Below are positions 23,856 through 33,214 of a stretch of 64,000 nucleotides of DNA, one piece after another. Within the stretch, counting starts at the first letter, position 1; each line of letters opens with the position of its first letter. The position numbers and the translations under genes are program-made. Source of the stretch: Akebia trifoliata (lineage: Eukaryota; Streptophyta; Magnoliopsida; Ranunculales; Lardizabalaceae); contig CM030714.1 of NCBI GenBank assembly GCA_017979445.1, positions 43,780,220 to 43,844,219 on the forward strand, read 5' to 3'. The notes beneath the pieces are model-generated. The model did no database searches, was not told the DNA's origin, and saw only the letters and a program-made list of their open reading frames with translations.

Positions 23856-23861
23856 AATAAA
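23856..23861 (+). promoter_or_regulatory. candidate polyadenylation signal of PUX5-like gene
   Basis: AATAAA lies about 460 bp after the stop codon in a T-rich context. It is the most canonical hexamer I noticed downstream, but plant signals are loose, so this is a weak call. Confidence 0.3.
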
Positions 23862-25720
23862 TCATCTCCCGTAAATGCTTTATAGGGCTCGCGAGAAATC
23901 CCTTCCAGTCTCTTGCCTTTCAAGCAAAATGAATCCGGGGACAGAGACATGTTCCTCTTTACTCTAATTTTTGCTCTTCCTCTACCTCTTCTCGATTAAG
24001 TACAGGATTTGGGATTTGTTGGTGTTCAAAAGTATTATCTCATGAAGGATTATATAACAGAAAGCAATCCACCCTCTATTTCTATGATCCTTTTGTGTTC
24101 ACCCTCATCCTTCTGCCTACCTTAAAAAACAATCTGGGATGCAAATTCTCCAAAAATTTGATCGGTTGGGGCATTTTGTTACTTACATATAACTGTCATA
24201 TTAAATAACGTCGTAAGTGTTTGTACACATCTGCTGTATTTTTTTTCCCTTAAAGACTTAAATGAAAAATGGAGGATTTTTTGGTGGAACAATTACTGTA
24301 GGAGAGGAAAATCGGCGAATGATTTAGGAAATTAAAGTTCTTTCTTTTGAATTTTAAGTTCAGAAAGTATCTTGCATTGAATCATATGTATGCCCTTACG
24401 AATCTGGTCCACATCTATATATTTAACTGGAAACTGGCTTGCCTCTTCATAGTTTTGGGAGAGTTATTCAGGTTTTCATCTTTATTCATGAATCACTGGA
24501 TAGGTGTGGTAGTGCCGAAGATTGTCTTTATAAATCACATTTAATGAAAAATTGTAGAATTCAAACTTTTGAAGTTTGCTTTACGGCTCAAGTGAGGTAA
24601 AGCTAAAAGCTTGATTATTCTGTTTGCAATTTGCATTTGAGTGAGAATATAAATATACCTTTTCTTGGGCTTTGCTTTGGAATTGTAGCACATCATCTGC
24701 ATATGCTTTGCAGGAAATGCAAAGGTTTTGCAAATCATGTTTCAGATTTTTTGTTTTTTTGGTTAGTTTCCAAGAAAAGATCATGTTCAAAGGGGTTTGT
24801 CTAAATTACCTAATGAATTTATGATGATTTTGTTTTATTATTATTAATCATGATCATTTGTAACTATTGCGGGAGACGGATGGGAGAATTAGAATATACG
24901 GTTGGAGTCGAATAACATTTGCAAATGGTTCTGGCACTTTTTGTGCCAAAAATTGAATTACAAGTCTCCACCAGGCGCCAGCACAGTTGGGAGGGGGATT
25001 GATATGCAGCTAACATCTTCAACGATGTTCTGTTTTGCAAGAAGCACAAAAAAAAACAAAAATGCTTAAGCTGATTCTATCGGTGCTCTACACCATATTG
25101 GGTTTGTAGTAGATACCAGTGTTCTAGCAAAAAAATTTGCGAGTCATTGAGGTACCGCATGATTTCAATCTGACAGACAAATTTCTTGACCTCTCTTTTA
25201 AGAGAGGTTTATGGAAATGACATAAATTCCAATCTTCAACCAAAACCCGTCGATTTTTTCTCTCCCAAAATCTGTCATTGTCAAACTCTTCAATCCTCAG
25301 GTTGTTTTTATTTTAATGAAATCTATCGTTTTCAACTTCTCAAAAGTTCTATTTTCTTCAAGAGATTGAAATCCTAAGGATAAGCAATTTTTTCTTTAAT
25401 TTCTTATTTTATGTTCTTGCCTCTTAGAGTACCCGACTAATCCTCGGGCAAGTGCACCAAGTAATTTCTGGGATAAATCCCTGAGGATAAGTAATGTTAA
25501 CGTTGAAGATGAGAGTAAATCATTTTAGGTTGTAGGTTGAAGGTGTCTATGATTTAGGAGAGAAAAATCACGGGTTTTTTTTTTTTGCTAGGGATGGAAG
25601 ATGGTGGCATGTAGATAATTTTCATTAGTAACTTATATTGGATTGGGGTCAAGAGTCATGTTTTATCGAGTTTGAAGACACAGGGCTGGATGGATTTGCC
25701 AAAAATAATTAATACTTCGT
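23862..25720. other. unassigned interval downstream of PUX5-like gene
   Basis: No gene or element is recognised. Short frames (for example 24347-24544) lack motifs. Confidence 0.4.
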
Positions 25721-25721
25721 A

Positions 25722-25795
25722 AAGCTTCTGAAGTCTGAATTTTAAAGGTGGATCAAATCCATTCAGACTTTAGAAGTGTTATCAAACACACACTA
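25722..25795. mobile_element. mini copy of the 21465-22216 MITE
   Basis: Only about 74 bp: AAGCTTCTGAAGTCTGAATT on the left and GACTTTAGAAGTGTTATCAA then ACACACACT on the right, the family termini brought together with the interior lost. Confidence 0.6.
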
Positions 25796-26659
25796 ATTAA
25801 AATAAATTAAATACCCTCATATTCAATCTTGAAGAGAAATTATTTTTAACCCATTCAACTTCTTCAAACCATTGTTTTCAACTTCATCTTAACTTCTAAT
25901 AGAAAAGTACTTAATTCTCAACTTGTTCAACCACAACTTCAATCTATTATGATAATGCTAGGAAGGCATGAATGATTAGAGTTGCAAAAGTCTTTGTATG
26001 GGCATCTATAACATGGTAAAGCTAAATTCATGCTTTCTTCAGTTCCCTTGTCGACGACTTGCTCATCACTAGTCCCTCATGTGAATTGATACCCCAGTGA
26101 GTTCCAATCACAGATTCGGGATGCATGTGGCAGGATTATGTGCAAAGCACATTTGTAATGGATTTGTGGTATGACGTACGATTAGCAAGTGGGCAAGTAG
26201 GCCGTGGGCCCTTGGATGTAAAATAAACTTTCTCGAGTGAGATTGAGAGTCTGACTAAGTTAGCGAAAAAATTATAATGATGAAGGCTTGGTCAAGCCGA
26301 TGGAAAAGTTGTGCCATCATGATTGTGTGTATCGTTAAATTATTTGTTCATCACATTGCAAATGTACATATAATGCATTGATTTTGGACTTTGTCTCTCT
26401 GTATTGATAAATCATGCTAAGGGTGTGTCGATTTCCTTTCGGGCTTTGCAGCTCACCTTTTATAATTTCAGACTGTTGTGACAAGGGAATGTGTCGTTGA
26501 ATGGAGCAAGACTTGAAGATTTATTAATTTGGTTCTTCACTGCCAATGTAATGCTCGTTAGATGTTAAGTTGATGGAGATGATGGAATAAATAGTGGGTT
26601 CCGGATATTGGGCTGGTCACGAGTCATTGAGTCAGGTATTGGGTTGTGAAATTCCGGGT

Positions 26660-27150
26660 GTGACAAATAGCATTCGAATACTATGAAGAGGGTCATTCAT
26701 TACTTGAAGGGTACCATTAAAACCTCTACTTGTTATTGTGAAATAAAATTTAAACGTGGTTGGTTTTGTTGATTCAAATTATGTAAGTGATCGAGATTAA
26801 AAGTATTTTCTTTGACTGGTGGAACAAATGGTTATCAAATTTCCAATATATAACAGACTTATCTACCATAAAAATTGAATATATGTTAGCTATACGTGCA
26901 TGTAAAGATGTTTAATTGAAGAAATAACATGCAAACTAGTCAAATTTCATTACACTTGATGAGAAATTCTATTTACCATGCATAGGCGCACATAAAAGTA
27001 AAATATTATTTTGTTCTTAATGTAGTGGAAAATTGAAAGAATCATTTTGTAAAAGATTCACACTTTCGTGCTTGGCAAATATGTTGATTAAACCAATTCG
27101 AAAGGAAAAGTTTGTATCTACTAAAACTTCTCTTGAACTTCTTGTTATCA
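26660..27150 (+). pseudogene. Ty1/copia RNase H relic
   Basis: Plus-strand frames, joined by several shifts and stops, show conserved copia pol C-terminal words in order: MKRVIHYLKGTIKTS, then a shifted SLTGGTNGYQISN, then the acid-rich region before ACKDV, and a later LVD/TNSKGK-like piece. This matches the RT-proximal to RNase H region of copia pol. No LTRs, integrase or RT core are visible around it. Confidence 0.55.
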
Positions 27151-27840
27151 ATCATTGGTGATAGATGAAGAATTATTGTTTAGTGAGGATTTTTCACACT
27201 AGAAACTATTCTTTGGTAATCCTATTATTCTAGTATTGGTAAAAGGTGAATTCTCGTGATTAGTTTGTGGTGATATAGTGAAGATGGTCGGACATTGTTT
27301 TTTATCGATTTAGTTTTTAAAAAAATACCTCTACCGTGCTATCCAGTTAATGGATCGGACATGATTAATAATGGAGTCTCTAATCCAAAGTCTCATGACT
27401 TATTTTTTTAACACGAGGTGATCGTTTGATAGACTATTATTTATGATCAAATCAAGTACACTTTGGATCTTCTTTAGCTTTCCAATCTGCCATTTTGGCT
27501 GGCACAGCGCGTTGTATTGTTGAAATTATCCAACTGTTGTACCACAAGATTCAATTCTAATAATAATTGAGGATATTTATTACTTTATACATACAGGCTG
27601 GTATTTTCTAGGGTTAGGGTTGATTGAGAGACATCTCAAGCCCTAGAACTTCATCGATGAAGTCGTAGACTCTACATGAAAAAAAATCAAGCTTGTCGGC
27701 CAAAAAAGATATTTTATAGGATTTGGTTGATTAGGAGGGGGCTGTTAATGCACAACCGATACACCACAATACACCAGTAAGGGTTATAATTTATTACATC
27801 TTAAATTTTGCAAAGGAGTAACAGATAATATTTGTTGGGT
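27151..27840. other. unassigned interval
   Basis: This is probably further copia debris or its flank. No motif supports a call. Confidence 0.3.
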
Positions 27841-28290
27841 AAGTGTCTCTTATGTGGTGGTACCATGGATTTGATATTTTCACATACAAATCAGTCAGAG
27901 TTATATATAAACATTAGGCATCGTTTTGGCTGGGATTGTTTGATTCTACACCACTAGGGTTCATAATTTATTCTTTTGAAATTTATGAAGAGTGGGAATA
28001 ACAAAGACATTTTGCGAAGAGGGAGTGATATAGATTTGTTGGGCCAGGGCATGTCTCTTATGTGGTGGTACCATGGATCAGATATTTTTTAAATCAGTCA
28101 ATCTTATATATTCTCCACCACTAGGTTTCATAATTTATACTATTTTTAATTTGTAAAGAGTGGGCATAAGAAAAAACATTTTGGGAAGAGTGAGTGATAT
28201 AGATAATATTTGTTGGGTGAATGTCTCTTATGTGGTGGTACCATGGATTTGATATTTTTACAACCAAATCAATCAGTCTTATATATATAT
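27780..28290. repeat. three imperfect tandem copies of ~170-205 bp
   Basis: GTCTCTTATGTGGTGGTACC followed by ATGGAT occurs at about 27846, 28051 and 28222. Each copy also has a CACCACTAGG.TTCATAATTTA-like start and a TTGTTGGG word. Spacing is 205 then 171 bp, so unit lengths differ by indels. Confidence 0.75.
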
Positions 28291-28302
28291 ATATATACAT
28301 TA

Positions 28303-28788
28303 GGCGTCGTTTGGTTGGGATTGCTAGAATTAGATAATGAAAATTGATTTCCAAATTTCAGAATATGGTTTGGCTATATTGTTCATGGAAATTGATTTTA
28401 AAATCTAGGATCATAATATCCTTTTGGTTATCCTTTTTCTACAATTGTTACAAGAAATATAATGTATCTAAATCCAAAATCCTTACGTTTAAAGCAAAAA
28501 AATTGCAAGAAATAGATTCTAAAAATATTGCAAGGCATTATTATTATTTTTTTCTATTTAAACTGTTTTTATAATGGTAGAATAATCTCATATCACTTGG
28601 ATACCATTGGGATGTGCAATGTATAAAACGGGGAAACCCTCTCCTTGCCAGCTAGGCCCATGAGCTTTAACTTATAATACTATTTATGAAATAAATAATT
28701 TTTAATCTGAACCAAATATAACATCAGATTCTTGAATCGGATTATGGGAAAGAATCAAATTCTAGAATCCGAAACCAAACATCCTCAT
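28303..28788. mobile_element. hAT-like MITE
   Basis: The left tip GGCGTCGTTTGGTTGGGATT and the right tip (complement ATGAGGATGTTTGGTTTCGG) are inverted, with a TCTAGAAT/AGAATTAGA pair inside. The interior is AT-rich and non-coding. Confidence 0.5.
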
Positions 28789-29978
28789 AGTTTAATCTTC
28801 ATATATTGAGCAAAGAATATAAATAGGTGAAGCCGTTACTTTTAAAATAGAGATCAACATTAAAAACATCAATCCAGTCCAAGATCCCTCACTGTATTAC
28901 CAGTTGATATGAATCACAGATTTTCAATATCCAGCTAACTTTCATGTAGACAAACATGTCTGAAACAAGATGAGGATGAACTTCATACTATTCAAACTCA
29001 TTTTACAATTGAATCACCCAACAATATGGCATTTATATGACCCCACAAGGTAGATTACAAATAGAGAATGCCAAAATTAAAGTGTTAATAGAAATGCTTG
29101 CACTATGAGTTGGAAATAAGTAGGTCTTTATCTGCTCATGTAGTGCATGTGACATACATGAAAGGGATGTTAGGTCCTACCACACAATATATCTCACTAA
29201 GTAAATTATTTAGGTCCACAATTGGCTGGATTTGATGATCTTAACCATCCCATCTATAGATTTTCTTCGATATTTTCTTCCTCAATCAATTAGATCTTAG
29301 CCTAAAGATCTCTTAGATGTGATATATTTGCTTTTTTAAGGTCTGAATGACCACACCCACAAAAAAATTGAAAAAGTTTCACAAAAAATGGCACTTTAGA
29401 CTGTTTTATGTGGGAGATAACCAATTTGTATAAGAAAAATTAGTGAAAATTTTCTTTTTGATAATTTTTTTGCCACCAGCTAATGCAAATGATTCTTGCA
29501 AATATTTTTTTTTTTTCTAAAAGGTTTAATCATCATAAAAGGTCTCAATCCTCTTTTGCTTGTACCCTTTTTGCATGGCACGGGAAGGAAAGTGTCTACC
29601 TATTTGGTGTACTCGCAAAACACCGTAAGTTTGCAAACTTCTGTTTTTTTACAGTGATTTTAAGGATGCCACAGTTTTACATCATTTCTTAAAGAAATTA
29701 GTGGAGGTGCACAAAACTTTGATGTGGTTTGGGGATGCTAGAGGTCAATCAAGCACCCAAAAAAGTTTTGCCACAATTTGCACAGGAGAAACTATGGGGG
29801 CTATTTTTTATATCTTCCTAATGACACATGTCTCCTTGAAGTCGGACTTAGGATTATTGTTGGTATGTCTGAGATGATCTGATTCGAGATGTAAGGTTGA
29901 GTCTCAAATGATTTGATGTTTTTGATGGTTATGAGCCTATTTTGCATTTCATGCAACATGTACAGTCAATATGTGAGC
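28789..29978. other. unassigned AT-rich interval
   Basis: No gene or element is recognised. A 69-codon frame at 29483-29692 has no supporting motif. Confidence 0.4.
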
Positions 29979-30106
29979 CACTACGTGAAAAAAAAAGAGA
30001 GGGTAAACTTGAGCTTTAAGGGCCGTCGAATTTAGTTGAATTTAGCCCTTTTTCCATTTAGTGCTTAAAAGAGTCGCATCTAAGTTACCCTTTTTTTCAC
30101 GTGGTG
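29979..30106. mobile_element. mini CACTA-like inverted-repeat element
   Basis: The left end CACTACGTGAAAAAAA and the right end TTTTTTTCACGTGGTG are inverted with one mismatch, enclosing about 100 bp that includes an inner GGGTAA / TTACCC pair. CACTA-type tips suggest a MITE of that superfamily. No matching 3-bp target duplication is visible. Confidence 0.5.
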
Positions 30107-30528
30107 AATCAACAAAAATATTATCCATACCTTTGGAAAAAGGAAAATCCTAGAGGGACTTTCCTTTTCATTGTATTTACCATGGATGTGTTTTCTTGAG
30201 ATATGAGTGAAAAGCATCTATGGTTATATGCACACCTCCTTGTCAACACACTTTCACGTCAAAATGTGCAATATGAGATCCAATCTTGAGGTCATTCCAG
30301 CACGACTCTTATAAATAAACAGAAATTGAAAGAAATGATAAGTAATAATAATCTTAACATTCCTAAGTGACTTGGGTACTATCATAGTGTTTTGTGAGGT
30401 ACACCCTTGGTGCTCAGACAACGAAGATCAAAGCTAAATTAAGTTTTATTATACCAACTAGGGGTGCAACTTGGTTCGGTTTGAGGTCAAATTAGAATTG
30501 AACCAACATAGGTCGGTTCTACTAAATA

Positions 30529-30533
30529 GGAAT
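30529..30533. repeat. 5-bp target duplication, left (GGAAT)
   Basis: GGAAT here is repeated at 40942-40946, immediately outside the two LTRs, marking the gypsy integration. Confidence 0.9.
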
Positions 30534-30558
30534 TGTGGGGGGAAATTCTTGAGCATGG

Positions 30559-30567
30559 ACACGTGGC
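30559..30567 (+). promoter_or_regulatory. G-box/ABRE-type element in 5' LTR U3
   Basis: ACACGTGGC matches the plant ABRE consensus; a second GGACGTGGC word follows about 35 bp later and a CCACGTCA word further on. The same elements are in the 3' LTR (40477-40485). In plants such sites bind bZIP factors of stress and abscisic acid responses; here activity is inferred. Confidence 0.55.
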
Positions 30568-30860
30568 TCGATCAGGGGCCAAGATTAATGATTTGAGGAC
30601 GTGGCTCGGTCCATTAATCCCGACGAACGCATGTAGTCGAAGCTCGGAACTGTGCCATCAGCTCGTAGGTCGGTATGACAGGTCTGACAGATAAGCCTGC
30701 AGTGCCAGTTCTAACCACCCACGTCATGTCAGACCAAACCTGACTTTCTCAGAAGCGATAGGGCAGTTGCAACAACTCCTGTAGCTGACATGTCAGGGAG
30801 TAGGCTAACTACCCCAAGTCACCTCAAGGGGTGGCACAGAAAACGATCAGGTTGAACGCC

Positions 30861-30868
30861 TATATAAG
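30861..30868 (+). promoter_or_regulatory. TATA box of 5' LTR
   Basis: TATATAAG lies about 160 bp before the LTR end, the expected U3 position for the genomic RNA promoter. The matching box in the 3' LTR starts at 40779. Confidence 0.7.
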
Positions 30869-31026
30869 GGAGAAAACTACGAGTAAAAAATGGTTCGAAT
30901 TCTTCTTCTCTAAAGCACATTACACTGATCAATTTGGCTAACTTGATCGTCGGAGTGGGCTGTTTTGCAGGTCCCCCCGAGCTTAAAGAGAAGGAAAGTG
31001 TAGTGCCATTTCGTGTATCTACAATT

Positions 31027-31042
31027 TGGCGCCGTCCGTGGG
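31027..31042 (+). promoter_or_regulatory. primer-binding site of gypsy element
   Basis: TGGCGCCGT begins 3 bp after the LTR and continues CCGTGGG. The first nine bases complement the 3' end of plant tRNA-Asp as I remember it; beyond that the match weakens. Confidence 0.65.
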
Positions 31043-31069
31043 AAACTTACAAGGAGAAAAACGACCAAT

Positions 31070-33208
31070 ATGGGAAGAGCTAGAGGCGAAAACCGTGGAG
31101 AGCCATCAAATCCACTACCAGCAGACTCGCCCCCAAACGCGCCAGATCCGATGCTAGCAATGTACAACTTACTCACAGAAATGAGAGAGGAAATGCGCAG
31201 GGGGTTGGAAAAACAAAATGATGAGATAGTGAAAATAAGGAAGGAAAACGAAGAACTCAGGCAAAGGTTAGGCGAGCGTGCGGAGACCGAGGAAGGCCCA
31301 GCGGCAGAGCAGAGTAGCGACCATCCTGTTCGAGCGGCAAGAACGGAGGTAGATTGGACTGAAGATTCAGCAGCAGTAAAAACGCAGCAGGGAAGCTCCG
31401 AAGTTAAAGAAACCATGACGAGGAAGGAAGTGGAGGAGATGCTCAAAAGGAGGGATGAGGAATTCGCGCGAGGAAAGGATCCCGCGCAAAAGGTACGGAA
31501 CGCAATTCGGGAACTCAAAGGGACACCATTCTCGCAGGCGATAATGAAGTCAGAACCACCCAGGTCGTTCCATATGCCAAAGTTTGAAACTTATGACGGG
31601 ACGCGAGATCCCATGGACCATATACTGCACTACAGAAGTCAAATGGTGCTGTACCAAAATGATGATCCGTTGCTCTGCAAGCTGTTTCCGTCAACCCTGA
31701 GGCTCGGGGCCATGATGTGGTTTCAGGCCTTACCAGCCGGGTCCATTACGAACTTTTCCGAGCTGGAAGAAGCGTTCGTTGGGCAGTTCGTGCACCTGCG
31801 AAGGAAGAAGGTCGGAGTTAACACTCTATTTAACCTTCGACAGGAGCCCGGGGAGAGTATTAGGTCGTTCGTAACCCGTTTTCGAACAAGAGCCCTGGAC
31901 GTAGAGGGCATGGACGAGGCCACAGCATGCGCGGCGTGCATCGCTGCCGTGATCCCGGGAACACGGTTGCATGAGTCCCTGATCAAGTCTGATCCTACTC
32001 GTCTGGAAGATTTGTATGCGAAGGTGGAAAAGTACATCTTAGTGGAAGAATCTGTGAAGGGCAGAAGAAGAAGCACTCAGACAGTGGCTAACAGCGAAGG
32101 AGGAGTAGACGCTTCAAAGGTACCAATCCACCCTGGAGTGGAAGGAAGTAAGAAAAGGCGGAGAGATTCGAACGAGCAGTCGTGGTGGAAAAGAGGTCGG
32201 GTGTATACCCCGCTCAACGAAAAACTATCCGTGATACTGAGGCGCATAAGGGGGGAGCCCGATTTCGTTCAGCCGCCACGGGGGTATAAGGGGAAACCCG
32301 GAAAACCATTCTGCGAGTATCATGAGGCTGAGGATCACCCTACTGAGGACTGCTACAGGCTGCGCCATATCATCCAGGATATGATCGATGCTGGGAAGCT
32401 CAAAGGTTATGTTTCCACGGGAGGAAGAAGAAGTGGGGAGACTACCGAGAGAGCTGAGCGAAAGCCCGAGCAAAGAAGGCCAGCTAAAGGAGGGCGTCGA
32501 GAAACGGAAGAGCGCAGGATAATTCATACCATCACAGGGATATTAGGGGCCGAAGTGCCGTCTAGGCGTGAGATTCGGGAGAAAGTAAAAAAGATCCGAC
32601 ATATGGTCGGGGTTAACAGTGTGGCGTCAGGAGTACGGGTAGTTGGAACGACAAACCACGGAGCAGATCCCCGGGCAATCGTATTCACAGAAAGTGACCT
32701 AAGGGGGACGGCGGGGCCCCATCAGGACGCGTTAGTAATCGCGCTTCCAGTAGGAAACGTCGAGCTCCGAAGAATACTCGTGGATTCGGGGAGCGCGGTG
32801 GACATTCTCTTCCTAAGCGCGGCTAAGAGAATGGGGGTTTCAGAAAGTTTGGAGCCCACGCCGACCCTCGTCTATGGGTTCAACGGCGCCGCTAGCAGCT
32901 CGGTAGGAGAAATCACACTCCCGATCTCAGCAGGGTCTAAAGTGGTAATGACAAGATTTGTGGTAATAGATGCAGACTCGGCCTATAACGCGATCCTGGG
33001 CCGGAGATGGATACACGAAATGAAAGCAGTCCCGTCAACCTATCATCAAGTTATTCGTTTCCCGGGTAAGGAAGGAATAATGGAAATCAGGGGAGATCAG
33101 GAGATGGCGCAGAGGTGTTTTCACCTGGCTTTGAAGCAGGACCGAGGTTCTGAGGCCGTCCCACCGAAGAAGAGAAAGGTAACTCCAACTGTTAACGAAT
33201 CTTCGTAG
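31070..33208 (+). CDS. Gag-protease polyprotein of gypsy element
   Basis: 712 residues from the first ATG after the PBS. An earlier in-frame GTG lies inside the LTR and is not a start. Order: an N-terminal charged helix with heptad character (about 25-75), the retrotransposon Gag domain (about 165-335, with FETYDGTRDPMDHI and FRTRALDVEGM), an Arg/Lys-rich stretch, a zinc-knuckle variant C415-x2-H-x4-H-x4-C, more basic sequence, and an aspartic protease with catalytic D572-S-G-S and a later ILGRRWIHEMKA. The frame ends at TAG 33206-33208. The following codons CAA TTA make the tobamovirus-type readthrough context, and the same frame continues open into RT. The Gag product would coat genomic RNA; the protease would process the polyprotein. 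Confidence 0.93.
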   Translation: MGRARGENRGEPSNPLPADSPPNAPDPMLAMYNLLTEMREEMRRGLEKQNDEIVKIRKENEELRQRLGERAETEEGPAAEQSSDHPVRAARTEVDWTEDSAAVKTQQGSSEVKETMTRKEVEEMLKRRDEEFARGKDPAQKVRNAIRELKGTPFSQAIMKSEPPRSFHMPKFETYDGTRDPMDHILHYRSQMVLYQNDDPLLCKLFPSTLRLGAMMWFQALPAGSITNFSELEEAFVGQFVHLRRKKVGVNTLFNLRQEPGESIRSFVTRFRTRALDVEGMDEATACAACIAAVIPGTRLHESLIKSDPTRLEDLYAKVEKYILVEESVKGRRRSTQTVANSEGGVDASKVPIHPGVEGSKKRRRDSNEQSWWKRGRVYTPLNEKLSVILRRIRGEPDFVQPPRGYKGKPGKPFCEYHEAEDHPTEDCYRLRHIIQDMIDAGKLKGYVSTGGRRSGETTERAERKPEQRRPAKGGRRETEERRIIHTITGILGAEVPSRREIREKVKKIRHMVGVNSVASGVRVVGTTNHGADPRAIVFTESDLRGTAGPHQDALVIALPVGNVELRRILVDSGSAVDILFLSAAKRMGVSESLEPTPTLVYGFNGAASSSVGEITLPISAGSKVVMTRFVVIDADSAYNAILGRRWIHEMKAVPSTYHQVIRFPGKEGIMEIRGDQEMAQRCFHLALKQDRGSEAVPPKKRKVTPTVNESS

Positions 33209-33214
33209 CAATTA
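33206..33214 (+). promoter_or_regulatory. candidate stop-codon readthrough signal
   Basis: TAG CAA TTA separates two halves of one open frame (gag-protease and RT). It equals the UAG CAR YYA consensus that directs about 5% readthrough in tobamoviruses and functions in plant ribosomes. It would set the Gag to Gag-Pol ratio. Confidence 0.7.

Larger units (their letters stand above)
30534..31023 (+). repeat. 5' LTR of gypsy element
   Basis: 490 bp, starting TGTGGGG and ending ATCTACA (5'-TG...CA-3'). U3 has an ACACGTGGC word at 30559-30567 and a TATATAAG box at 30861-30868. It differs from the 3' LTR at three substitutions only. Confidence 0.96.
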
